Assembly (NCBI GenBank): GCA_964510205.1
Contig: CAZEBW010000012.1
Location: 1 to 64,000, forward strand
DNA: 64,000 bases
Source: CAZEBW01 sp964510205
GTDB lineage: Bacteria > Chloroflexota > Anaerolineae > VGOG01
Direction: 5' to 3'
Part shown: positions 1-7,658 of the stretch, piece after piece
Position numbering within the stretch: position 1 is the first letter of the stretch
Layout of the letters: every line of letters starts with the position of its first letter
Translations under genes and position numbers: made by a program
Notes under the pieces: model-generated
What the model was told of the DNA's origin: nothing
Database searches by the model: none
Seen by the model: only the letters and a program-made list of their open reading frames with translations

Positions 1-413
1 GATCGAAGTTTTCGTTTCGGCGCAGATGTGGAAATTTCAAGCTCCCACACCCATGAGCCAGCCGCATCATTTGAGGCTGTATCGCAGTTAAGGAAATGCC
101 CAACCCCGATTCTTTAAGGTTTCCATTTTGGGCGCCCAAAACGACCACCTTAAAATTCGACCGCACAAACCGGCCCCGCCCAATTCCTTGGCGACCGACC
201 AGGCAATACATTAAGGAACGGGCTGACAGTGGACGGGAGCGTAGAAAACCCCCATCTTATTTTATAGGAAGTTTTCTACCAGCCCATCCACAGCCAGCCC
301 GGCAATCCATAAGTTGCCTGGATCGGTCGTCCTTGACATTTCAAGGAATCCGTCCGCTACCACGGGGGGGAGGTGGTAGTAAACACCTACAAAAAAATAA
401 GGAGGTGGACGGA
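1..413. other. Left edge, no gene seen
   Basis: An open frame runs through this stretch on the + strand into the next gene, but its composition before position 414 does not look like protein, and the only good ribosome binding site is at about 399-408. I see no tRNA, repeat or attachment site here. The integrated element appears to continue leftwards beyond the window, because no second half of comEC is found. Confidence 0.5.
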
Positions 414-770
414 ATGGTTAGGTTGTGCAGTTTTGATTCGCTGCCGTGGAAGAGGTTTCGTGAAGGGAAGGTGTACTCGATCGCTTTGAGCCATCCCAAG
501 AACGCAGGAGTGGATGGCGAAGTTGATTGCCTGAAGCCGACGTGGAAGATGGTGCGAGGCTTCAAGCAGCGCAGGTTGAGCGAGGAAGAGTATACGGAGA
601 TGTACAGAAAGTTGATCTGCAGAAGGTGGCCGGCCGTGAAGCGCTGGTTGGATGGTTTGGAGCGCGATGCGTACTTGTGCTGTTGGTGCACGACCGGGTT
701 CTGTCACCGCTATCTGGTGGCCAAGTTGATTCGGGAGTTCAGACCCGATTTGGAGGTGAGATTGTCATGA
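414..770 (+). CDS. DUF488-like small protein
   Basis: A 118-residue protein starting at the ATG preceded by AAGGAGGTGG (about 399-408), which is why I reject the longer frame opening at 96. The C-terminal part carries CCWCTTGFCHRYLVAKLI, the Cys/His segment typical of DUF488-family proteins, whose biochemical role is unknown. The middle has a Trp/Arg-rich stretch. It is the first gene of the + strand small-gene module and stands alone: a GC-rich hairpin follows at 821-853 before the next gene. The family assignment rests on one motif. DUF488 proteins are common both in chromosomes and in mobile elements, so the function stays open. Confidence 0.6.
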   Translation: MVRLCSFDSLPWKRFREGKVYSIALSHPKNAGVDGEVDCLKPTWKMVRGFKQRRLSEEEYTEMYRKLICRRWPAVKRWLDGLERDAYLCCWCTTGFCHRYLVAKLIREFRPDLEVRLS

Positions 771-820
771 CCGCCTGACGAGGTTGTGATCGTGGAGTGA
801 GCTTAACGGTAACGTAAAGT

Positions 821-853
821 GGCCTCCCCGGAGCTGGTGGCTCTGAGGAGGCC
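821..853 (+). terminator. GC-rich hairpin, possible terminator
   Basis: GGCCTCC (821-827) pairs with GGAGGCC (847-853). It lies between the DUF488-like gene and the sigma-like gene. No T-run follows, so it may be only a structured leader of the gene at 887. Confidence 0.3.
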
Positions 854-886
854 GTCGCCCATCAGATTCCATGAAAGGAGTGACCA

Positions 887-1579
887 ATGGGCACGGATAG
901 TATAGCACGAAATGGTTCTAATGGCAAGTCACGTAGCAAGCACTACCACGTTGACCCGGCGGGTTATGGCGTCAGCGAGGAGATCGAGTCCGTCATCCGC
1001 ATCCAGGCTTGGAAGATCGGATCGGAGCACGGCGACTACGGGGAGATCGACGACCTGGCCCAGGAGGGTCGCATCGCGGCCTGGAAGGTGGTGCAGGAGC
1101 ACGGACCGCGAGCAGACTATTGCCTCAACCACAGTCGGCAGGCCATGGCCCAGTATGCCCGCCACGGCTTGTCGGTGGATACGCGTATGTGGGCCAACTT
1201 CCGCCGAAAGCGAAGATACGGCATCGAGGACCTGGATGCGCCACTGACATCGGGCTCGGCTCCGGAGGACGCGACGCTAGGCGACCTGCTCACCGATCCC
1301 CGCCCCTCCCCAGAGAGCCGTGCCCTGAGCCGCATCGTGCTCTCGGACATCGAGGGTCTGTTGACCGACCAGGAGCTAGAGGTGGCCAGGTTGAAGGCGG
1401 CGGGCTACAGCTACACGGAGATGGTCCGCCAGGGGCTCTTCAGCCGTTGGGAGGCGGAGTGCCTGTCGAGAAGCATCCGCAAGAAGCTGGCCTGGTACTA
1501 CGATCGCGCCGACCTGCACCCCGACCCGCGCATTCGGGAGCAGCCAGAGCGATTCCGATGGGAGCCGTCGGAAGACTAG
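887..1579 (+). CDS. Sigma-70-like transcription factor
   Basis: A 230-residue protein. Residues about 45-65 (EIDDLAQEGRIAAWKVVQEH) match the conserved helix of sigma region 2 (D-L-x-Q-E-G-x-I-A-L-W). The C-terminal part (TDQELEVARLKAAGYSYTEM, about 160-180) resembles the start of a sigma region 4 helix-turn-helix. Start: ATG behind AAAGGAGTGA. It ends with TAG directly before a strong terminator (1592-1631), so it is a single-gene unit. Known family role: recruits RNA polymerase to specific promoters. Inference: an element-encoded sigma factor or sigma-like regulator. Region 4 is divergent, so DNA binding may not follow the usual pattern. Confidence 0.6.
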   Translation: MGTDSIARNGSNGKSRSKHYHVDPAGYGVSEEIESVIRIQAWKIGSEHGDYGEIDDLAQEGRIAAWKVVQEHGPRADYCLNHSRQAMAQYARHGLSVDTRMWANFRRKRRYGIEDLDAPLTSGSAPEDATLGDLLTDPRPSPESRALSRIVLSDIEGLLTDQELEVARLKAAGYSYTEMVRQGLFSRWEAECLSRSIRKKLAWYYDRADLHPDPRIREQPERFRWEPSED

Positions 1580-1591
1580 ACGCCGCGCGCA

Positions 1592-1631
1592 GGGGCCCTG
1601 AGCCGGACTTGAGCTCGGGGCCCCCTTTTTT
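1592..1631 (+). terminator. Rho-independent terminator
   Basis: The stem GGGGCCCTGAGC (1592-1603) pairs with GCTCGGGGCCCC (1613-1624) and is followed by six T. It starts 12 bases after the sigma-like gene. Confidence 0.85.
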
Positions 1632-2321
1632 GGCCATGGCCATGGCATTTGCTCGAGTGCGGGGATTCCTTTCCTGTCATCCCCGCAGAAAGCCCCCCAT
1701 GTTGGGTGGCGTCACAGGCCAGTCGGCCCCGGCTCCGCCCTGTGGCGCCTCACTGCCCCCCACTGCGCTTCCGCAGGCAGGCTGTGACACCGACCTCTCG
1801 CGTCGCCGCGAGCACACCTCGGCGTCCCCACGGCGGTTGCAGCGCCGACCTTGGCCTGGACGGCGGTGGGGCGACGGACGGCATCGTCCCAGGAAGCCGC
1901 CGCCCCACCGCCTCAGCGGGCTCGCAGTCGCAGCTAGCCCTCGATTGCCAGCGGGGTGGGGAACCGCGTCTTGCCGATTGGAAGTTGTCGCTGCAACCGT
2001 TCCTTTCAAAATCAAAAAAGTGAGGACGCGCCCCATGCATTTTGGCGGTTGCCCTCGCCGGCCCCCGCTCCTCGGCAGCGCGGCCTCGGCGCAGCCCGGG
2101 CTCGGTGGCTGCGATCGCCATGGCCGGCGAGGCGTGCTGGGAGCGATCTCGCTTCTGCCATCCTTACCTAGAGAGACCCTTGGGCGTGGGGGGAGGGGCA
2201 GTTTACGCGCCCTCGAGCGACCCGTCAGCACCCCTTTGGTCCATATCAGGAAGTGTCCCACGAGTCAAGACAGTCAGGTCGGCAACCATATTAGCGGCGG
2301 CTCGCCGCCCCAAGAGGGGGA
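1632..2321. other. 690-bp intergenic region, no convincing gene
   Basis: Long open frames exist on both strands, but they are Pro/Arg-rich, low in hydrophobic periodicity and without a ribosome binding site. It holds one copy of a dispersed repeat (1970-2024) also seen twice at 7.04-7.20 kb. Otherwise I see nothing defined. Confidence 0.5.
1970..2024 (+). repeat. Dispersed ~55-bp repeat, copy A
   Basis: Starts CTTGCCGATTGGAAGTTG and ends in a GTTCCTTTCA...AAAAAAGTG block. Shares these blocks with the copies at 7041-7095 and 7151-7204. Confidence 0.6.
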
Positions 2322-2579
2322 TTGGAGCTAAGCGGTCTGGATCACCTTGGGTCGCCAGACGCGAAAAAAGTGTATCTGGCGCCCGAGGTCCAACGGCGGC
2401 GCTACCTCGTCCACCATGTGGCAGAGGCGGGCAGCCGCCAGGAGGTGCAGGGCAAGGTGTTGGCGGGCGAGGGGATCGTGAGCGGAGAGCAATTGCTCTC
2501 CGCCCCTCACGGGCTCATCAAGCTGGACGTGATCGTGTCGCCGTCACAGATGGAGGAAGGGGGTTGCCAAGATGAGTAA
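2322..2579 (+). CDS. Small hypothetical protein
   Basis: An 85-residue protein from a TTG start just behind a purine run (AAGAGGGGGA). It contains RRRYLVHHVAEAGS and PHGLIKLDVIVSPSQME, which look like genuine protein, but I know no family. Its stop (TAA, 2577-2579) overlaps the ATG of the next gene at 2572, the arrangement of translationally coupled genes. It opens a run of small genes in the + strand module. Start uncertain. Confidence 0.4.
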   Translation: MELSGLDHLGSPDAKKVYLAPEVQRRRYLVHHVAEAGSRQEVQGKVLAGEGIVSGEQLLSAPHGLIKLDVIVSPSQMEEGGCQDE

Positions 2580-2871
2580 CGATGGGACGGCGACCACCTA
2601 CGTCGAGTTGAAGCTGGACCTGGCCTTGCTGGCATAGGACAGCCAAACCGTGCTGGAGCGATACAACGTGGACGTCTCGGCCTTCACCGCTCAGGAGCTG
2701 GTAGAGGCCTGGACGAAGGCCGTCCAGCATCGCCTGGAGAGCTGGGCGGAGGATACCTATCACTTCCTGGCCAGCAACGGGGGCGAGGAACGCCTCCTCC
2801 AGACGCTGCTCGACCAGCGAGACATACTTCCTGGGGGAGAGGGTTGCCCTCCTGCAGGGGTTGGAGTATAA
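2572..2871 (+). pseudogene. Small gene with in-frame amber codon
   Basis: From the ATG at 2572 the frame reads 21 good codons, meets TAG at 2635-2637, and continues to TAA at 2869-2871. After the TAG the reading VLERYNVDVSAFTAQELVEA with two further amphipathic helices is clearly protein-like. A single C-to-T change of a CAG (Gln) codon explains it. Full length would be about 99 residues. Either the gene is broken, the downstream part starts anew at 2650, or the amber is read through. Function unknown. It overlaps the stop of the upstream gene. Confidence 0.5.
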
Positions 2872-3012
2872 TATCTATAACCAAAAGACACGGGAATATA
2901 CCACCCCTAGACACACCGCCTCCATCCCCAGGAGGCACGCACAGACCACAACCAGCCAGCCAAGAAACGACGAGGCCCACGATACAGGCCATGGGCGAAA
3001 GGAGATAGCCCC

Positions 3013-3225
3013 ATGCCAACCACCATCACGCTCCGCGTATCCGAACAGGACCACTGCAACATCGAGCGCATCAAGAGGCGACACCCCACCTGGTCTGAGG
3101 AGGTCATCTGCCGCCGCGCCTTGGGCGTTTACGCCAGCAATCTGGAGAAGCCCGCGCCCGCGCCCACGGACGCCCCGCCCTCGGCTGAGCAGAGCATCGC
3201 GGAGCTGTTCGGGCCGCAAAGCTAG
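3013..3225 (+). CDS. Ribbon-helix-helix-like small protein
   Basis: A 70-residue protein beginning MPTTITLRVSEQDHCNIERI. A short strand of alternating polar and hydrophobic residues followed by two helices (to about residue 40) is the layout of ribbon-helix-helix DNA-binding proteins, and a Pro/Ala-rich tail follows. The start ATG lies behind AAAGGAGATAG. It ends in TAG at 3223-3225, immediately followed by TGA. Known for the family: dimeric repressors or antitoxins. Inference: a regulator of the element's small-gene operon. The motif is weak and I would not name a target. Confidence 0.5.
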   Translation: MPTTITLRVSEQDHCNIERIKRRHPTWSEEVICRRALGVYASNLEKPAPAPTDAPPSAEQSIAELFGPQS

Positions 3226-3311
3226 TGATCGCAAAACCGTCAGGCGGCTCTCCTGGTCCACGGGGCTGCCTGTACAGCAAGACAGTCTGCACGAGGAAGC
3301 AGGTGACGGCG

Positions 3312-3734
3312 ATGGATGCACAGCAAATGGTGGAGGAACTCTACGCGGACTACAGGCGCATCTGTACGGCGTGGGAGGAGCACCTGACCGACGTCCAGGA
3401 TAAGCTCTCTAACCTGGACGAGGCCCAGCGTCGCCTCAGTGAGCTGGAAACCGACCTGGAGGTGCATCGCCACAGTGTCATCATGGCCGAGATGCACGAC
3501 GAAGGCCGCATCAACGGCTCCAACGCCGCCAAGCGGAAGAACCAGACAGAGATGCTCTTGGCCGAACTGCCTCAGCTCGATCCCGATTACAGCGCGATGC
3601 TCACTGCAGCAGAGGAGCTACGACGCAAGGTAGACGACCTCGACCTCGACATCCAGATGCTCCACAAGCGGATCTCGGCCCTGCGCAATCAGGCCCGCAT
3701 GATCAGCGGCCTGGCCTTCGCGCTGGGAGGTTAG
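3312..3734 (+). CDS. Coiled-coil protein
   Basis: A 140-residue, highly charged and almost wholly helical protein. Residues 25-60 and 85-125 show heptad spacing (for example LSNLDEAQRRLSELETDLEV and LRRKVDDLDLDIQMLHKRIS). A GTG at 3225 would add 29 residues, but that extension is Cys/Pro/Gly-rich and unlike the rest, so I use the ATG at 3312. The GTG would overlap the TGA after the upstream gene in the GTGA manner. Similar helical proteins occur in phages next to recombination genes, but I cannot assign a function. A terminator follows at 3781. Confidence 0.6.
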   Translation: MDAQQMVEELYADYRRICTAWEEHLTDVQDKLSNLDEAQRRLSELETDLEVHRHSVIMAEMHDEGRINGSNAAKRKNQTEMLLAELPQLDPDYSAMLTAAEELRRKVDDLDLDIQMLHKRISALRNQARMISGLAFALGG

Positions 3735-3780
3735 TCACCATCCCAAGGTATTAAGTGTTGGCTCGCCTGCATCACGAGCC

Positions 3781-3818
3781 GGCCCCGGCGGTGTCCTCGC
3801 ATCGCCGGGGCCACTTTT
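3781..3818 (+). terminator. Rho-independent terminator
   Basis: GGCCCCGGCG (3781-3790) pairs perfectly with CGCCGGGGCC (3803-3812), followed by TTTT. It ends the operon of the coiled-coil gene. Confidence 0.85.
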
Positions 3819-3822
3819 CCCC

Positions 3823-4101
3823 ATGAGAGGATGGATGACTGCTGCAGCCGCCAGGCGGCGTGGCATGGTCACCAAAGAGAGGTGGCCGAACGTGTCAGCA
3901 GATTCGCCTTGTAGAGCACCCCCCAAGCGCTATGTCTTCGATTGCCCCGTCCACGGCCTTGAGATCGGCGTCCACTGCCATCGCGCTCGCGATCCGCAGA
4001 ACCTGACCTGTTGGTTCGTCTGTCGGCTCAGGCTGAGGCGGCCCGCCGACGAGGAACTGGAGGAGACCAAGCCGGGGATGGGTATGCAGGGGGCGTCATG
4101 A
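3823..4101 (+). CDS. Small Cys/His protein
   Basis: A 92-residue protein, start uncertain (ATG at 3823 or 3835). The core reads RYVFDCPVHGLEIGVHCH followed by LTCWFVCRLRL. The Cys and His spacing suggests a metal site or a compact beta fold, but no family is recognised. The stop TGA (4099-4101) overlaps the next gene's ATG (4098) as ATGA, so the two are probably translated together. It begins a chain of seven small genes running to 6838. Confidence 0.45.
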   Translation: MRGWMTAAAARRRGMVTKERWPNVSADSPCRAPPKRYVFDCPVHGLEIGVHCHRARDPQNLTCWFVCRLRLRRPADEELEETKPGMGMQGAS

Positions 4102-4382
4102 ATACCCTGGGAGAATGCCAAGACCTCGCCGCACAGATCCAAGCTGCCCTAAAGCAGTACCGCGACCGCCTATGGGCCATCGGCGTGCAGCTAGAAGCGC
4201 TTGGGGAACAAGGCGTCTACGATGCCGTCGCCTCACTATCCTGGGAGGCGCGGAACGGCGAGGAAAAGCGCTATTTGCGACTGGTCTTCCCCACCGCCCA
4301 TGGGCGCCGCAGACGCCAGTACATCGGCTCACATCCAAGGAAGATCGAAGCTGCAAAACAGATGGTCGGGCGCACCGAGTAG
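4098..4382 (+). CDS. Small protein, possibly cut short by TAG
   Basis: A 94-residue protein starting MNTLGECQDLAAQIQAALKQ: an N-terminal helix pair, then a beta-rich middle (KRYLRLVFPTAHGRRRRQYI) and a helix (PRKIEAAKQMVGRTE). The frame stays open past TAG (4380-4382) for 35 more codons reading LDAERKRITNHSHRAWTQLY, to TGA at 4488. That tail continues the helix naturally, so the original protein was probably about 129 residues. The layout (RQYIG near the end, then a charged helix) resembles short phage/integrative-element proteins of unknown role. Coupled by ATGA to the gene before it. Confidence 0.5.
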   Translation: MNTLGECQDLAAQIQAALKQYRDRLWAIGVQLEALGEQGVYDAVASLSWEARNGEEKRYLRLVFPTAHGRRRRQYIGSHPRKIEAAKQMVGRTE

Positions 4383-4567
4383 ACAGCCAACCTCGACGCC
4401 GAGAGGAAACGAATCACCAACCACAGCCACCGCGCCTGGACACAGCTCTACCGTCCTCTAAGCGCCCTCGAAGGCAAGACAGTCTGGTGACCATCCTGGC
4501 CCACCATCGGCGGAGGTGTGTCACCAACATCGAAAACAGACAATCAGACAAAACGAGGAGGCCCATC

Positions 4568-4726
4568 ATGACCGAAGAATACGAAAGCCAGACCATGGAA
4601 ACCCTCGCAAGGCTACGCACCCTGGCCGACGAACTGGAGGCCCTGGCCGGCGACTTCCCCAGCCTGACGTGGTATAGAGGCCTTAGCGAAAGCTTGTGGA
4701 ACGGCTATTGTCTGGTCCTCCACTAG
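4568..4726 (+). CDS. Small helical protein, possibly truncated
   Basis: A 52-residue protein from an ATG preceded by AGGAGG (4556-4561). It reads as one long amphipathic helix (TMETLARLRTLADELEALAG) and a Trp/Tyr-rich end. The stop is TAG. The next codons (SGAFYQVMVDEGN) look protein-like, so the gene may have been longer, but the frame then becomes unconvincing. No family recognised. In the same string of small genes as its neighbours. Confidence 0.4.
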   Translation: MTEEYESQTMETLARLRTLADELEALAGDFPSLTWYRGLSESLWNGYCLVLH

Positions 4727-4763
4727 AGTGGCGCTTTCTACCAGGTGATGGTGGACGAGGGCA

Positions 4764-5063
4764 ATGGACCTGACCGTGCAAGACAAGGCAGCCCACGCTA
4801 TCGCCCAGGAGCCATCCCCGACCTGGGCGTCGTGGCTCGACCACATCATCGAGGCCATGGAAGCCCCTGACGCTGAGCACTCTGAGCAGCCAGCCCTGGC
4901 GACCTCGTGGCGAGCAAAACACTTGGCCATGCTCACCGAGCTCCAACGCTCCTTGCAGCAGCGCCAGGCCGCCCAGGACCGTCACCGTGCCATAGAACGG
5001 AAGCAGTGTTATCAGTGGCCTTCCGGACCATTCGCACACCAAAAGGAACCTTCCTATGCCTGA
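4764..5063 (+). CDS. Small hypothetical protein
   Basis: A 99-residue protein (ATG at 4764): helical and charged, with TWASWLDHIIEAMEAP and a Gln/Arg-rich helix (AMLTELQRSLQQRQAAQDRH). It ends in TGA overlapping the ATG of the following gene by 8 bases (5056), so translation is coupled. No known family. Part of the left small-gene operon of the element. Confidence 0.45.
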   Translation: MDLTVQDKAAHAIAQEPSPTWASWLDHIIEAMEAPDAEHSEQPALATSWRAKHLAMLTELQRSLQQRQAAQDRHRAIERKQCYQWPSGPFAHQKEPSYA

Positions 5064-5691
5064 CAAGCGAAAAAAGACCAAGATCGGGATGTTGGAGATA
5101 CTCGACATCCTCAACCTGAGGGCCCCTGGTACAGACGGGCCCTCGGTGGCCGACCTCGTCTTGCAGCAATGCCGTCCGTCAGAGACCTTCGACGACGCTC
5201 CGGCCTACCTGTTCGAGATAGACGGGGCATACGTGGACGTCTACGAGGTGGAAGGCGAGCCGCTGGAGGTCACCATCCGCTACGTCCTGAAAACAGATAC
5301 ATCGTCTCAAGAGACCCGCCCTAGCGCCTCGCCCGTCTCTCCGCCCTCTGACGAGTCCACCCCCATGTACCTCATGACTGTGGAGTGGTGCTCCGACGGT
5401 CGCCGGGGCATCTTCGCCAGCCGCGACGGGAAGCCCTTCTGCAAGGAGGGTGAGCCCCACACCGAGGAAGAGATGGACGAGGTGCTGGGCCCGTTCTGGA
5501 TGATCCTCTCCCCCAAGTCGGAGCCGTTCACCGAGGAGGAGGTTGCAGCCTGCACCTGCTTCCGCCCCCTGGCCCAGTTCAGCGAGGAGTACGGCATCGC
5601 ACTCAGGCCAGAGCAGGTCGAGGGAGAGCACCTTCGCGACGAAGACAGTCAGCCAAGAAAGTGTGAGATGGCAGAGGAGGTGATCGCATGA
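5056..5691 (+). CDS. Hypothetical acidic protein
   Basis: A 211-residue protein with an N-terminal domain (about 1-80, VYEVEGEPLEVTIRYVL beta-rich), a Ser/Pro linker (about 85-105) and a second acidic domain containing YLMTVEWCSDGRRGIF and TEEEMDEVLGPFWMIL. The C-terminus carries several Cys (ACTCFRPL). No family recognised. Two-domain architecture and acidity fit a cytoplasmic partner protein or a DNA-mimic-like protein, but that is speculation. It shares overlaps on both sides (5056 with the upstream stop, ATGA at 5688 with the downstream start). Confidence 0.5.
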   Translation: MPDKRKKTKIGMLEILDILNLRAPGTDGPSVADLVLQQCRPSETFDDAPAYLFEIDGAYVDVYEVEGEPLEVTIRYVLKTDTSSQETRPSASPVSPPSDESTPMYLMTVEWCSDGRRGIFASRDGKPFCKEGEPHTEEEMDEVLGPFWMILSPKSEPFTEEEVAACTCFRPLAQFSEEYGIALRPEQVEGEHLRDEDSQPRKCEMAEEVIA

Positions 5692-5993
5692 TGGACTTGC
5701 TCAAAGCCAGCAAGAAGGCCTTTCGCACCCGTTCTCGCCACCAGGCCGACATCACCTACCTCCTCCCCCTCCAGATCCTCGTCCAACTGAAGGAGGCCAT
5801 CGAGGAAGAGGAGGATCCCCGCGCTCGGATCGACACCCTCCAGGACGACATCACGGTCCTCCTGTTCGATCCCCAGCGCATCAACCCCCTCGACCGAGCG
5901 GATGAGATCGCAGGCATCATCCTGGATCTCATGACCTCGTACCTGGGATATGGCGAAGAGCCAAAAGAGTCTCAAGGTGACGAAAGCAGTTAG
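5688..5993 (+). CDS. Small helical protein
   Basis: A 101-residue protein, ATGA-coupled to the gene before. Helical throughout (YLLPLQILVQLKEAIEEEED, then LLFDPQRINPLDRADEIAGI). The stop is TAG (5991-5993). If that codon were read, the frame would end 12 codons later in a TGA (6030-6032) that overlaps the next ATG (6029), the same coupling used elsewhere in this operon. I take this as a hint that the ancestral stop was the later one. No family recognised. Confidence 0.5.
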   Translation: MMDLLKASKKAFRTRSRHQADITYLLPLQILVQLKEAIEEEEDPRARIDTLQDDITVLLFDPQRINPLDRADEIAGIILDLMTSYLGYGEEPKESQGDESS

Positions 5994-6028
5994 CGCCAAC
6001 GACCAAAGCAATTAGATAACGCAAGAAG

Positions 6029-6838
6029 ATGACCATGCCCATAGTCCACATACAGGACGTCGGAAGCGAACAGGAGCTGATAGACTGCCAGGCACGGTTT
6101 GGCGAACTACCTGAGCCGATGCGCGAGATGGACGAGGACCTCATCGACGATGACACCGTCACGATCAACGCCATCCCATCCACATCAGCCTTGATTCCCC
6201 TCCAAGCCCCCGTCCCCCCTCAGCTGGAGGAGGCCATCCGCTACCAGGGCCAGGCCCGCCACGTGGCCTTCTACTGGCAGCCGGCCGGCGACGAGGCCAT
6301 GTACGACGACGCGCACGTCAGTGGCGACGGTAACTGGTTGGCCTGGCTGGCCTACGTGGATCAGCCTGCCGACGCCCCCCATCTCCTGCGGTTATGCCAG
6401 ACGTGCAATGGACGAGGCACGACCGACACGCTCCACGACACTCCCTGCCTCGATTGCGACGGCGCGGGAGTCCATGTCCTCAATCTCGGCTCCCCCGATT
6501 ACCCCACCGAGCTCTGGCTGATCCTGGATCGCGAGGCCAGAAAAGCCTACACCGCGCCCGTACAAGCGGCACAGAGGCTCCTGGCCGAGCAGCGGACGCC
6601 AGAGCCCCAGTTGTCCGCCGAGGACGAGGCTGCCGTGGTCGAGGCGTTCGAGGAAGGCCTGGAGCAGTTCCAGCGCAACTGGCAGCCGCCCGGGGACGAG
6701 GAGCTCGCGGCCCAGATCATGGCGGCCAAAGAGCGATGCGCCGACGTGACCGATTGGCTGGATGGCCAGGTCGCGTGGGGAGGTCGCCACTGCCCCTCCT
6801 CGCCGATGAAGAAGGGGCAGAACACAAAACGCAAATGA
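6029..6838 (+). CDS. Protein with DnaJ-type zinc finger
   Basis: A 269-residue protein (a second ATG two codons on is possible). Residues about 122-148 hold CQTCNGRG and CLDCDGAG, two CxxCxGxG repeats as in the DnaJ cysteine-rich zinc domain, here only one pair instead of DnaJ's two. No J domain is present. The N-terminal half is acidic and the C-terminal half is a charged helix region. The zinc module normally binds unfolded protein or RNA/DNA. The role here is unknown. Last gene of the left operon; the 75-bp inverted-repeat region and a terminator follow. Confidence 0.55.
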   Translation: MTMPIVHIQDVGSEQELIDCQARFGELPEPMREMDEDLIDDDTVTINAIPSTSALIPLQAPVPPQLEEAIRYQGQARHVAFYWQPAGDEAMYDDAHVSGDGNWLAWLAYVDQPADAPHLLRLCQTCNGRGTTDTLHDTPCLDCDGAGVHVLNLGSPDYPTELWLILDREARKAYTAPVQAAQRLLAEQRTPEPQLSAEDEAAVVEAFEEGLEQFQRNWQPPGDEELAAQIMAAKERCADVTDWLDGQVAWGGRHCPSSPMKKGQNTKRK

Positions 6839-6905
6839 AATCGTACCTTCCCCAAAAGCCTACACACCCTACAAAGCCTACACAACCCTACACACCCTAC
6901 ACCCC
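6826..6905 (+). repeat. Long inverted repeat, left copy
   Basis: From ACGCAAATGAAATCGTACCT through a run of CCTACAC-type units (CCTACACACCCTACAAAGCC and so on). Its reverse complement recurs, with very few changes, at about 48,718-48,800. The units (TGTAGGGT/TGTAGGCT on the other strand, about 10 bp apart) resemble iterons. Confidence 0.8.
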
Positions 6906-6937
6906 GGGAAAGCGATCGGCATAGCAAACGATGAAGA

Positions 6938-6980
6938 GAAGCCCCTCGGAGGCACCCTGCCTCTGGGGGGCTTCTTTTTT
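6938..6980 (+). terminator. Rho-independent terminator
   Basis: GAAGCCCCTCGGAGGCA pairs with TGCCTCTGGGGGGCTTC (allowing one bulge), followed by seven T. It closes the left operon about 100 bases after its last gene. Confidence 0.8.
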
Positions 6981-7040
6981 TCCCTCCCCCCGCGCCCCGA
7001 CCGTCACCGCTGCCGTGCTGCCAACGAAGGGAAGGGGCGC

Positions 7041-7204
7041 CTCGTTTTTTGGAAATCGCTGCTATCTCCGTTCCCTTCGAGCAAAAAAGTGTGACCACAC
7101 GGGGAACGCATTTCCGCCTGGGCCAGTGGACACACGTTGGGTACAGGCGCCTTGTCGATTGGAAGTTGCCGCCGCTTTCGTTCCTTTCAGAAGCGGAAAT
7201 CTGA
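7041..7204 (+). repeat. Dispersed repeat, copies C and B
   Basis: Two further copies of the repeat at 1970-2024. One is at 7041-7095 (TTTTTTGGAAATCGCTGC ... GCAAAAAAGTGTGA), the other at 7151-7204 (CTTGTCGATTGGAAGTTGCC ... GTTCCTTTCAGAAG). They lie in the 700-bp gene-free stretch between the terminator and the promoter at 7563, where I see no coding sequence. Confidence 0.5.
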
Positions 7205-7562
7205 CCCCGCGTCTCGGCCATCACCTCCACCACGAATCATGGTGTGACCCCTGGGTGAGCCTCGGGCTGCTATGGCCCTGCTTCCTTGCCTGCCTTTGAC
7301 GAATGTGGGGAAACTGCTGCCCAACTTCACCCTCCTGCTAGAGTGGCCCTTTGGCTGATCATCAACGCCGCCAACGCAGCAGCCGCGAGGCCCTTGGACG
7401 CACGACAACAGCTCTGAGGGGGCAAGACAATCAGGCATTTCCTGCTGCACTATCACAACAGAGCTTGAAGCTGCCCTGGCCGCCTTCTGGACATAGAACG
7501 AGGCCCATTTTCCGAAACTCGAGAAAGAACCGTCGCAAACTGGATTATAGAGAGACTGGAAT

Positions 7563-7591
7563 TCGACATATACGGGACTTTGTGGTATACT
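7563..7591 (+). promoter_or_regulatory. Sigma-70-type promoter
   Basis: TCGACA (7563-7568), 17-base spacer, TATACT (7586-7591). It lies 68 bases upstream of the gene at 7659. Confidence 0.65.
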
Positions 7592-7658
7592 CGCTACCTG
7601 GATAGGGACGTATACAAAATAGAGCTACCAAAGCAGCCAACCAGGGGGCGCCAAGACG

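Noticed and set aside
1677..2261. 194-codon - strand frame and overlapping + strand frames
   Set aside because: Pro/Arg/Gly-rich in all frames, typical of open frames in GC-rich non-coding DNA; no start signal; contains a dispersed non-coding repeat.
2572..6032. Genome-wide or element-wide TAG recoding
   Set aside because: Two genes in the same module end in TAG just before clear terminators, and right-module genes end in TAG where reading on makes nonsense. The ambers are therefore reported as local, not as a code change.
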